Translations under genes and position numbers: made by a program
Shown: positions 1 to 4,512 of the stretch, piece by piece
Layout of the letters: every line of letters starts with the position of its first letter
Position numbering within the stretch: position 1 is the first letter of the stretch
The notes under the pieces: model-generated
What the model was told of the DNA's origin: nothing
The model's input: the letters and a program-made list of their open reading frames with translations, nothing else
Databases searched by the model: none
Assembly: GCA_023142975.1 (NCBI GenBank)
Contig: JAGLIN010000042.1
Span: 1-9,558 of the forward strand
Origin: Candidatus Parcubacteria bacterium
Lineage (GTDB): Bacteria; Patescibacteriota; Minisyncoccia; JAHIHE01; JAGLIN01
Length of the DNA: 9,558 bases
Reading direction: 5' to 3'

Positions 1-53
1 TTTAAATTGGTTTGTTTGAAAAAAAGAAAAGGAAGAAATTTAAAAATGTTTTT

Positions 54-293
54 TTAAACTGGATTAAGATGACCTTTTATATCGGGTCTTCCATAATAAT
101 GACCCTTTAGCTTTCTTATATCTGATCTTCCCTTATTGTCTTTAATGTCTGCAGCTGTTATTACCGGTGTTATAATTTGTTCTTCCATTGTTATGTTCTC
201 TCCATTAAGAATGAAGCAAGCGGAAATTGTTAAAGTTTTAACATTCGTCTTTTGTAAAGATATGTCCGCTTGTTGTGATTGTGAGGGTACCAT
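54..293 (-). CDS. hypothetical short protein (79 aa), uncertain
   Basis: I do not recognise this protein. It is short, basic toward the C-terminus and has no obvious membrane segment. The C-terminal 25 residues contain an imperfect duplication of the pattern G-R-[S/P]-D-I-(x)-K-G-H (GRSDIRKLKGH then GRPDIKGH), matched by a duplication in the DNA. The ATG at 293 is preceded by AGAAAGGG at a long spacing of about 11 bases. An internal ATG at 188 has GGAGAG 9 bases upstream and would give a 44-aa protein; it is an equally good start. The frame ends with TAA and no clear terminator follows. A longer frame lies antisense across 136-399, but its composition (many C, V, F, S) looks less coding-like. 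Being this short, the frame could be chance. Confidence 0.4.
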   Translation of the reverse strand: MVPSQSQQADISLQKTNVKTLTISACFILNGENITMEEQIITPVITAADIKDNKGRSDIRKLKGHYYGRPDIKGHLNPV

Positions 294-562
294 AGTTTTA
301 AATACCCTTTCTGTGGTGTCTGCGACTTTTTTTCGCGAGACAGTTTCTATTTACAAAATTTTTATAAACAGAAATCGTCTTTGGAAAAAAGGAGGATGAG
401 AAAGGGGCGGTTATGTTTTTAATAAATGTCATTTTTTAACTTTTTTGTTTGCCCCTATTCTCTGCAAAAGCTTTTTTGATATTAACTTTTGTGGGTTTTG
501 AAGATTTGTAATCTTCAGTCATTCCCGGCTTAGGAATACTTTCGTGATTCAGAGTATTCTTA

Positions 563-597
563 TCGTTTGTTTATGTTTCAAACAAACGAGCATTTTT
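563..597 (+). terminator. hairpin with T-run, possible + strand terminator
   Basis: A perfect 10-bp stem (563-572 with 580-589, loop ATGTTTC) is followed by GCA and five T residues. The stem is AT-rich, so it would be a weak terminator. No matching T-run follows on the minus strand, so plus orientation fits better. No plus-strand gene ends just upstream, so it would end an unannotated RNA that includes the two hairpins at 500-516 and 534-559. Confidence 0.4.
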
Positions 598-739
598 CTC
601 CTCTACCTATATTCAAAATTTTTAAACACAATTAGCCGAGAAAAATAATTTGGGGGTGGAGGAGTATGGGAAGTTTAATATAATTTTTTGTAATTATAAT
701 TTCATTATGATTTTATAATGAATCCATACTTCTCCGCCC
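598..739 (+). repeat. long inverted repeat with alternative partner
   Basis: Positions 654-669 pair with 724-739 over 16 bp when read as plus-strand RNA, counting two G-U pairs; read as minus-strand RNA, the two G-U positions become mismatches. The same left arm (654-664) can instead pair with 598-608 over about 11 bp, again better on the plus strand. The two pairings exclude each other. The 54-base loop of the longer hairpin holds a further small hairpin CATTAT/ATAATG. It may be a structured RNA or a repeat; no family is recognised. Confidence 0.45.
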
Positions 740-861
740 TTTCTGTGGTTTGGCTGACAAGGCCTTTTGTTGATTATGATCGACAGGATTGGTGTTGCGG
801 GGGATGGAATCGTTTAAATCACAACACCATTCTGCACATTTGTAATTTTTATTTTTTAAAA

Positions 862-936
862 TGGGAGCCAGAGGATTTGAACCTCCAATCTTTAGGATGT
901 CAACCTAACGTCATAACCAGGTTCGACTAAGCCCCC
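862..936 (-). tRNA. tRNA-Val (GAC anticodon)
   Basis: A complete cloverleaf can be folded by eye on the minus strand. The acceptor stem GGGGGCT pairs with GGCTCCC over 7 bp including G-U pairs. The D stem is GTCG/TGAC. The anticodon stem TTAGG/CCTAA carries the loop TTGACAT, so the anticodon is GAC and reads valine codon GUC. The variable loop is AGATT, and the T arm is GGAGG-TTCAAAT-CCTCT. The discriminator base is A and CCA is not encoded, so CCA must be added after transcription. The nearest upstream promoter is at 1139-1166, so the primary transcript would carry a long structured leader with a terminator-like hairpin 7 bases before the mature 5' end. Confidence 0.95.
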
Positions 937-942
937 TCCTAA

Positions 943-968
943 CAAAAAACCCACTATCTTCGTAGGTT
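943..968 (-). terminator. intrinsic terminator just upstream of tRNA-Val
   Basis: Read on the minus strand, AACCTAC pairs with GTGGGTT (7 bp, one U-G) around the loop GAAGATA and runs into six U residues (949-944, partly shared with the stem). On the plus strand the U-G becomes an A-C mismatch and no clean T-run follows, so the element points minus. It ends 7 bases before the tRNA. Its 5' arm is also part of a longer competing stem (962-976 with 1010-1024), the layout of an attenuator. Confidence 0.65.
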
Positions 969-1132
969 GCTTTTGATTTTGTTTTGTAATCCTGTTTGGA
1001 TAAACTAAGTCAAAAGCAAACTACCTAATTAGTAGGCTAATTTTCACAATCACAAAACTTCCAGCTGTTTGGGATTCTGTCGTTCGCATTGATTGTGAAT
1101 TAAATGTTATCATAAATCTTTTATTAACTCTA
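944..1132 (-). ncRNA. candidate structured leader RNA / attenuator
   Basis: From the predicted transcription start near 1132 to the terminator, this stretch of about 190 nt has no sizeable reading frame but several inverted repeats in the minus-strand RNA. They are 1106-1128 (small hairpin GTTA...TAAC), 1043-1052 with 1090-1099 (10 bp perfect), 1021-1036 (4-bp hairpin), and 962-976 with 1010-1024 (14 of 15 paired, enclosing a small ATCC-AAACA-GGAT hairpin). TCGTAG at the 5' end (1135-1130) can also pair with CTACGA (965-960). The last two pairings and the terminator all use the same CCTAC segment and so exclude one another. The octamer CCAAACAG occurs in or beside the inner loop of two of the hairpins. 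It does not resemble 6S, tmRNA, SRP or RNase P RNA by their conserved motifs. It could be a stand-alone sRNA or a regulated leader of tRNA-Val. Confidence 0.5.
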
Positions 1133-1138
1133 CGAGGG

Positions 1139-1166
1139 AGTATATCAAGTTATAAAAACTTGTCAA
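1139..1166 (-). promoter_or_regulatory. sigma70-type promoter for the leader RNA / tRNA-Val
   Basis: On the minus strand there is a perfect -35 TTGACA (1166-1161), a 16-base spacer, and a -10 of TATACT (1144-1139, 5 of 6). Transcription would start near 1132 and run through the structured leader toward tRNA-Val. It is one of the strongest promoter matches in the window. Confidence 0.75.
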
Positions 1167-1172
1167 GAGAAG

Positions 1173-1181
1173 TTATCCACA
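1173..1181 (+). promoter_or_regulatory. single DnaA-box-like sequence
   Basis: TTATCCACA matches the consensus DnaA box exactly. It lies just upstream of the minus-strand -35. I see only one copy and no AT-rich unwinding array or dnaA/dnaN genes, so it is not evidence of an origin. It may be chance or a DnaA-sensitive promoter site. Confidence 0.3.
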
Positions 1182-1200
1182 GTGTCATTTTAACAATTTT

Positions 1201-1294
1201 TGGAGTGTCAAACGAGCCACAGCGAAGTTTGACCGAAAGGGTAGTTAACTTTCTTTTTCAAGTAGAACTTCGCTGTGGCTCGTTCTACATTCCA
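1201..1294. repeat. double-hairpin palindromic repeat, copy 1
   Basis: An outer inverted repeat (TGGAGTGT / ACATTCCA) encloses two inverted units that share the core GAGCCACAGCG. In the left unit (1207-1233) the core is flanked by GTCAAAC and GTTTGAC; in the right unit (1262-1288) the complementary core is flanked by GTAGAAC and GTTCTAC. Each unit is a 7-bp hairpin, and the whole element can also fold as one long hairpin. Copy 2 at 8592-8676 is the same element in reverse orientation. It resembles REP/BIME or MITE elements in style, with no coding capacity. It sits between two divergent promoters. Confidence 0.85.
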
Positions 1295-1312
1295 CGCCAA
1301 TGCGGTAAAGAT

Positions 1313-1340
1313 TTGACAGATACATTCTATATGATATTCT
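1313..1340 (+). promoter_or_regulatory. strong extended -10 promoter, leaderless start
   Basis: TTGACA (1313-1318), a 16-base spacer, and TATTCT (1335-1340) preceded by TG-N, the extended -10 motif. Only six bases (ACAAGC) separate the -10 from the ATG at 1347, so the transcript should begin at or next to that ATG. The helicase gene at 8741 has the same -10 to ATG spacing. Confidence 0.7.
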
Positions 1341-1346
1341 ACAAGC

Positions 1347-1439
1347 ATGGAAAACATAAACACAAGAAATTTTAATCAGGCGTTGTTAAGCCTACAACTA
1401 TTAGCTCTATTTACTTTGGGCTATTTTCTTGTGATTTAA
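1347..1439 (+). CDS. 30-aa leucine-rich hydrophobic peptide, leaderless
   Basis: This small frame starts at an ATG placed exactly where transcription should begin and has no ribosome binding site, as expected for a leaderless mRNA. The first 11 residues are polar (MENINTRNFNQ). Residues 12-30 are almost wholly hydrophobic and could form one membrane helix; 8 of the 30 codons are leucine, three of them CTA. It ends at TAA, about 90 bases before the downstream 93-aa gene on the same transcript. Two readings are possible: a leader peptide whose translation affects the hairpin at 1465-1490, or a small membrane peptide in its own right. Promoter placement is the main support; length alone would not justify the call. 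Confidence 0.5.
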   Translation: MENINTRNFNQALLSLQLLALFTLGYFLVI

Positions 1440-1464
1440 TTTTCGGGTAAATTTGATTAGAAGT

Positions 1465-1497
1465 AAGCAGCTCAAAGAATAGAGCTGTTTTAAATTT
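1465..1497 (+). promoter_or_regulatory. terminator-like hairpin with alternative pairing
   Basis: AAGCAGCTC (1465-1473) pairs with GAGCTGTTT (1482-1490), 9 bp with one G-U, followed by a mixed T/A tract (TTTTAAATTT). The right arm can instead pair with AGCTCTATT at 1403-1411, inside the 30-codon ORF (9 bp perfect, 1403-1411 with 1478-1486). Ribosome position on the small ORF could choose between the two folds. This is the layout of a transcription attenuator before the 93-aa gene, though the T-tract is imperfect. Confidence 0.4.
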
Positions 1498-1514
1498 ATA
1501 AAAATAATAAGATT

Positions 1515-1520
1515 AGGAGG
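1515..1520 (+). promoter_or_regulatory. ribosome binding site deciding a TTG start
   Basis: A full AGGAGG lies 8 bases upstream of TTG at 1529, the ideal spacing. The ATG at 1522 is too close and meets a stop after four codons. The in-frame ATG at 1541 is 20 bases away. This is the only textbook ribosome binding site in front of a confident gene in the window. Confidence 0.75.
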
Positions 1521-1528
1521 AATGCGAG

Positions 1529-1810
1529 TTGAATAATTTAATGAATGAAGGTGGAGGCAAAATAAACGCAGCGGGATTCACTATAGTTCTTGGTTATAAA
1601 GGCAACACGGAAAGAGTAAAGGGCGTGATCATAAATAGTGGATTGGAAATAATAAGGTGGACAGTGAATGATACTGCAATAAGCCGTGAGATATTTGTAA
1701 GAGTTAAAGGAGAAAACTCTAAAAGAATAAATAAGCTTATTGAAACACTATTAGAAAACAAATATAAATACGAATACAAAATAAAAGACGAAAGATCTTT
1801 CGTCTTATGA
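1529..1810 (+). CDS. hypothetical protein (93 aa), unknown function
   Basis: I do not recognise the family. The TTG start is chosen because of the AGGAGG 8 bases upstream. After a short glycine-containing start, residues 16-75 have alternating hydrophobic strands and amphipathic helices (FTIVLGYKG, VKGVIINSGLEIIRW, EIFVRVKG, RINKLIETLLE). That pattern would suit a small alpha/beta, ACT- or ferredoxin-like regulatory domain, but this is only a secondary-structure guess. There is no signal peptide or membrane segment, so it is probably cytoplasmic. The last codons lie in a perfect 22-base palindrome and the TGA touches the terminator stem. It is transcribed with the upstream 30-codon ORF and may be controlled by the hairpin between them. 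Confidence 0.8.
   Translation: MNNLMNEGGGKINAAGFTIVLGYKGNTERVKGVIINSGLEIIRWTVNDTAISREIFVRVKGENSKRINKLIETLLENKYKYEYKIKDERSFVL
1785..1806. repeat. 22-bp perfect palindrome at the 3' end of the 93-aa gene
   Basis: AAGACGAAAGA followed directly by its reverse complement (1785-1806) encodes the last residues (K-D-E-R-S-F-V-L region). It lies directly before the terminator hairpin, so the RNA would end in two stacked hairpins. It might protect the 3' end or be a protein-binding operator-like site. Confidence 0.6.
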
Positions 1811-1856
1811 GATGGAAACGCCATAAAACTTTTTGGCAAAATTTCCATCTTTTTTT
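1810..1856 (+). terminator. intrinsic terminator of the 93-aa gene
   Basis: AGATGGAAA (1810-1818) pairs perfectly with TTTCCATCT (1842-1850). An inner GCCA/TGGC extends the fold, and a run of seven T residues follows (1850-1856). It overlaps the last base of the stop codon, so the gene is a compact unit separate from ftsH. Confidence 0.85.
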
Positions 1857-1907
1857 ATTTGCCCCTATACAAAACTGAAATTCTGTATTATATTATGAGA
1901 TATAGGA

Positions 1908-1957
1908 ATGATGCGGTCGTAGGGACGGGTCGCGACCCGCCCCTACGACCGCATCAT
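1908..1957. repeat. 50-bp palindrome of GTAGGGACGGGTCGCGACCC type
   Basis: The arms are 25 bp long with one mismatch (A1925 against C1940) and centre on TCGCGA. The GC-rich core stands out against AT-rich surroundings. The core resembles short palindromic repeats widely scattered in bacterial genomes; I know this as a general type and assign no database family. It ends 25 bases before the ftsH start, where it could form a hairpin in the ftsH leader or separate the two transcription units. Confidence 0.8.
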
Positions 1958-1982
1958 AATTAATTTAAAACAATATTTATCT

Positions 1983-3884
1983 ATGAAAAAGAAGAATACG
2001 AGTAATAAAGAAAGTAAGAAGAATAACAATAAAAACGAAACTTCCGCAAAACCAGGCAAAAAAGATTTAGTAAAAAATCTTTTAACAATCGTCCTACTTT
2101 TTGTTTTTACCGCGTCTGTTTTTGCCCTTTTTGACGCTTCTGAAGAAAAGCCAAAAGAAATAACATTAAGCGAATTAGCAGGCAAGATTAATGAAGAAAA
2201 GGTTAAGCAAGTAGTTGTTAAGCAAAAAGACAGCACGATAGAGATTGAGCTGACAGATGGCGTTAAAGAAGTTTCCAGAAAGGACACCAGTTCTTCGTTG
2301 GAGAAATTGTTAAGAGAAGATTACAACGTTGAAAACGAAAAAATCAGTAAAGCGAATATTTCCATTATAGGCGAATCTGGCGCGGAAAAGTGGGCGCGTA
2401 TGTTGTTGCCGATTCTCTTGCCGCTTCTTTTAATCGGCTTTCTTCTATGGATGATGATGGGGCAGGCGCAAAAGTCAAATATTCAGGCGATGACATTCGG
2501 AAGATCAACTGCCAGATTTTTAAAGCCGGGAGAAAAGAAAAAAAGAACAACTTTTAAAGATGTCGCTGGCGTTAGAGAAGCAAAAGAAGAACTTAAAGAA
2601 ATCGTTGAGTTTTTAAAAAGTCCTAAAAAGTTTTTGGATCTTGGCGCGCGAATTCCCCGCGGAGTTATTTTACTTGGACCTCCAGGAACAGGAAAAACAT
2701 TATTAGCCAAAGCGGTAGCTGGAGAAGCTGACGTGCCGTTCTTTAATATTTCCGGTTCGGAATTTGTAGAGATGTTTGTCGGAGTCGGCGCTTCACGCGT
2801 GAGAGATTTATTTAAAACCGCCAAAAAAAACGCGCCAAGTATTTTATTTATTGACGAGATAGACGCAGTCGGGCGGCATCGCGGCGCAGGTTTAGGCGGC
2901 GGACATGATGAGAGAGAACAGACATTAAACCAAATTTTAGTTGAAATGGACGGTTTTGACACAGAAACAAACGTAATTGTTATTGCCGCAACCAACAGAC
3001 CTGATGTTTTGGATCCAGCCTTGCTCCGCCCAGGAAGATTTGACAGAAGAGTAATGATTGATTTGCCAGACATAAAAGACAGAGAAGCAATTATGAAAGT
3101 GCACGCTAAAAACAAGCCACTGTCAAAAGATGTTGATTTGCGAAAAGTCGCCGAAAGAACACCTGGGTTTTCTGGAGCGGATCTTTATAATTTATTAAAT
3201 GAAGGCGCTATTTTAGCCGCAAGAAGAAATAAAAAAGTTATAGAGAATAAAGAGGTATTAGAGGCGGTGGAAAAAGTTATGCTTGGTCCAGAAAGAAAAA
3301 GCAACCTGCTTCTTAAAAGAGAAAAGAAAATCACCGCTTACCACGAGGCTGGGCATGCATTACTCGGACATCTTTTGCCTAATACAGACCCAATCCATAA
3401 AATCTCAATTGTTTCCAGAGGACGCGCTGCTGGCTATACTTTAAATTTACCCACAGAAGATAAACATCTGCACTCAAAATCAGAATTTGTTGATAATTTA
3501 GCAATGCTTCTCGGCGGATACGCGGCGGAAAAAATAGTATTTAACGATTTAACAACGGGAGCTAGTAATGATTTGAGCAGAGCAAGCGTATTATCCAGAG
3601 AATTAGTTACAAAATATGGTATGAGTGAAAAGCTTGGACCGATTGTTTTCGGACAGCATAGCGATACGGTTTTTCTTGGAAAAGAAATCCACGAACAAAG
3701 AAATTACAGCGAGCAAGTCGCTGCTGATATCGATCACGAGGTTGAAAGATTTATAAATGACGCTTTAAAGACAGCAATTGAAGTCATAAATAAAAATAAA
3801 GATAAATTAGACAAAATAGCAAACAAGCTTATAGAAATTGAGACAATTGAAAAAGAAGAATTTGAGAAGTTGATGGAAGAATAA
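1983..3884 (+). CDS. ftsH: ATP-dependent zinc metalloprotease FtsH
   Basis: FtsH is a membrane-anchored hexameric AAA+ protease that extracts and degrades misfolded membrane proteins and some regulators. The 633 residues are close to the usual 610-650. The start is lysine/asparagine-rich and cytoplasmic. TM1 is about residues 30-50, an extracytoplasmic domain spans about 55-135, and TM2 is about 139-160. The AAA+ domain has Walker A GPPGTGKT (232-239), pore motif FVG (265-267), Walker B ending DEID (291-294), and a second region of homology with ATNRP and RPGRFDRR (about 335-356). The zinc site is HEAGH (454-458) with a likely third ligand D530 in GASNDLSRA. All key residues are present. The C-terminus is a short acidic coiled-coil-like helix. 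No ribosome binding site precedes the ATG and I cannot assign a promoter with confidence. A pilin-like gene follows after 74 bases with no terminator between. Confidence 0.97.
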   Translation: MKKKNTSNKESKKNNNKNETSAKPGKKDLVKNLLTIVLLFVFTASVFALFDASEEKPKEITLSELAGKINEEKVKQVVVKQKDSTIEIELTDGVKEVSRKDTSSSLEKLLREDYNVENEKISKANISIIGESGAEKWARMLLPILLPLLLIGFLLWMMMGQAQKSNIQAMTFGRSTARFLKPGEKKKRTTFKDVAGVREAKEELKEIVEFLKSPKKFLDLGARIPRGVILLGPPGTGKTLLAKAVAGEADVPFFNISGSEFVEMFVGVGASRVRDLFKTAKKNAPSILFIDEIDAVGRHRGAGLGGGHDEREQTLNQILVEMDGFDTETNVIVIAATNRPDVLDPALLRPGRFDRRVMIDLPDIKDREAIMKVHAKNKPLSKDVDLRKVAERTPGFSGADLYNLLNEGAILAARRNKKVIENKEVLEAVEKVMLGPERKSNLLLKREKKITAYHEAGHALLGHLLPNTDPIHKISIVSRGRAAGYTLNLPTEDKHLHSKSEFVDNLAMLLGGYAAEKIVFNDLTTGASNDLSRASVLSRELVTKYGMSEKLGPIVFGQHSDTVFLGKEIHEQRNYSEQVAADIDHEVERFINDALKTAIEVINKNKDKLDKIANKLIEIETIEKEEFEKLMEE

Positions 3885-3958
3885 CTATAAATGTATAACT
3901 TTCTTACTTTGCTATGTCACAAAAAGACACTAAGCGTCTGGCGCGCAAAGCTTAATTT

Positions 3959-4357
3959 ATGATTATGATAAAAAATAAAACATCGTCTTCTAAAAACATT
4001 TTATTTTTACTGTATTTTTGTTTTATTTCAATACAAATTTTTATTGTAAACATTGTACCTGTTTACGCTCAGGTAACTTGCGGTCCCGCCATTGGTATTC
4101 CTTGCAATCCTATTGAAAGCAAAATTTCCACTTTATCAGACGCGGTAATAGTTGTCACACTATATCTCCTCTCTCTTATCGGACTAATCGCTTTGTTTTT
4201 TATTGTTTTCGCTGGAATTAAATATATATTTTCCGTGGGCGATGAAGAGAAAATGAAATCAGCAAAAAGAACTTTTGGTTCTGCTGTAATTGGACTCGCT
4301 GTCGCGTTTCTGGCTTATGGAATTTTGTCGGTGATTGATTATATTTTGAATGGGTAG
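3959..4357 (+). CDS. TrbC/VirB2-like pilin-family membrane protein
   Basis: The 132-aa protein has a signal peptide: lysines near the start, a hydrophobic core at about residues 14-33, and the VYA site giving a mature protein from Q38. A short segment with two cysteines (C41, C49) follows, which could form a disulfide outside the membrane. Two transmembrane helices come next, about 62-91 and 106-130, joined by a charged loop DEEKMKSAKR (95-104). This matches type IV secretion pilins of the VirB2/TrbC type, including the family common in Patescibacteria, where they are often found without a full secretion system. It may form a surface filament or serve in DNA uptake; that role is inferred. No ribosome binding site is visible, and ATG codons at 3959 and 3965 are both possible starts. 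It shares its direction with ftsH and may be read through from it. Confidence 0.8.
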   Translation: MIMIKNKTSSSKNILFLLYFCFISIQIFIVNIVPVYAQVTCGPAIGIPCNPIESKISTLSDAVIVVTLYLLSLIGLIALFFIVFAGIKYIFSVGDEEKMKSAKRTFGSAVIGLAVAFLAYGILSVIDYILNG

Positions 4358-4406
4358 ATTGAAGTTTTTAATGTAATCTAATTTAGTTGAAATATTAGAT
4401 AAAATT

Positions 4407-4442
4407 AAAACAGAAGCGATTTCAGTTCGCTTCTGTTTTTTT
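4407..4442. terminator. strong, probably bidirectional terminator
   Basis: ACAGAAGCGA (4410-4419) pairs perfectly with TCGCTTCTGT (4427-4436) around a 7-base loop. Seven T residues follow on the plus strand (4436-4442), and an A-rich stretch on the other side (4401-4410) gives a U-rich tail on the minus strand. It ends the pilin transcript and, from the other side, the AIPR transcript. Confidence 0.9.
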
Positions 4443-4453
4443 ATTCAAAATGA
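4440..4453. repeat. 14-bp direct repeat, copy 1 (AIPR 3' side)
   Basis: TTTATTCAAAATGA here is repeated exactly at 6329-6342 in the same orientation. On the minus strand it covers the ends -H-F-E-stop of the tail after the AIPR gene and of recG. This copy abuts the terminator stem. Confidence 0.6.
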
Positions 4454-4512
4454 TATTTCCTGGCTAAAGCCGTTTGTGATTTTAAAAAATTATCTGGATC
4501 TAAACCACCATA
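4441..4512 (-). pseudogene. in-frame tail after the AIPR stop, possible gene remnant
   Basis: The reading frame of the AIPR gene stays open for 23 codons after its TAA and reaches a second TAA exactly at the terminator. The tail reads like protein (YGGLDPDNFLKSQTALAR...). It loosely resembles the AIPR C-terminus itself: N-x-F-x-K-S ... L-x-x-x-Y against N-K-Y-F-K-S ... L-E-D-Y. It could be the leftover end of a replaced homologous gene, a C-terminal extension cut off by a recent nonsense mutation, or chance in a short stretch. Confidence 0.35.

Larger units (their letters stand above)
294..861. other. gene-poor region with inverted repeats and tiny ORFs
   Basis: There is no convincing gene in these 568 bases. 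On the minus strand, one reading frame from about 608 to 298 holds three short open stretches split by TAA codons; the last (432-298, 44 codons) ends 4 bases before the ATG at 293. A 13-codon ORF starting with ATG at about 591 has AGGAG 5 bases upstream. These may be leader peptides, a decayed gene, or chance. On either strand there are near-perfect hairpins: 318-341 (8 bp with one bulge), 500-516 (7 bp, 3-base loop), 534-559 (7 bp), 563-589 (10 bp), 654-669 with 724-739 (16 bp), and 790-797 with 822-829 (8 bp). This density of structure suggests a non-coding RNA or repeat-derived DNA rather than protein. Confidence 0.5.

Noticed and set aside
136..399. 87-codon plus-strand reading frame
   Set aside because: It is antisense to the short minus frame, is rich in C, V, F and S, and has no ribosome binding site or promoter; the minus frame reads better, though neither is certain.
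718..930. 70-codon plus-strand reading frame
   Set aside because: It overlaps the tRNA-Val gene on the opposite strand and runs through inverted repeats; its composition is not protein-like.
944..1132. 6S RNA, tmRNA, SRP RNA or RNase P RNA
   Set aside because: I see none of their conserved motifs, and the fold is branched with competing stems rather than a long bubble-containing hairpin or a tRNA-like end.
1173..1181. Replication origin suggested by a perfect DnaA box
   Set aside because: There is a single box only, with no cluster, no AT-rich unwinding region and no dnaA or dnaN nearby.
1160..1375. 71-codon plus-strand reading frame
   Set aside because: It is mostly the translation of the double-hairpin repeat and runs over a strong promoter and the start of the 30-codon ORF.
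1808..1810. UGA recoded to an amino acid (Gracilibacteria/SR1 code)
   Set aside because: TGA ends the 93-aa gene exactly at its terminator, and no in-frame TGA is needed in ftsH, recG, the AIPR gene or the helicase.
2483..3115. 210-codon minus-strand frame and other frames antisense to ftsH
   Set aside because: They are shadows of the well-supported ftsH coding sequence, rich in S, P and T, with no family features.
3897..3958. Terminator or separate promoter between ftsH and the pilin-like gene
   Set aside because: There is only a weak 4-bp hairpin (AGAC/GTCT) without a T-run, and no convincing -35/-10 pair.
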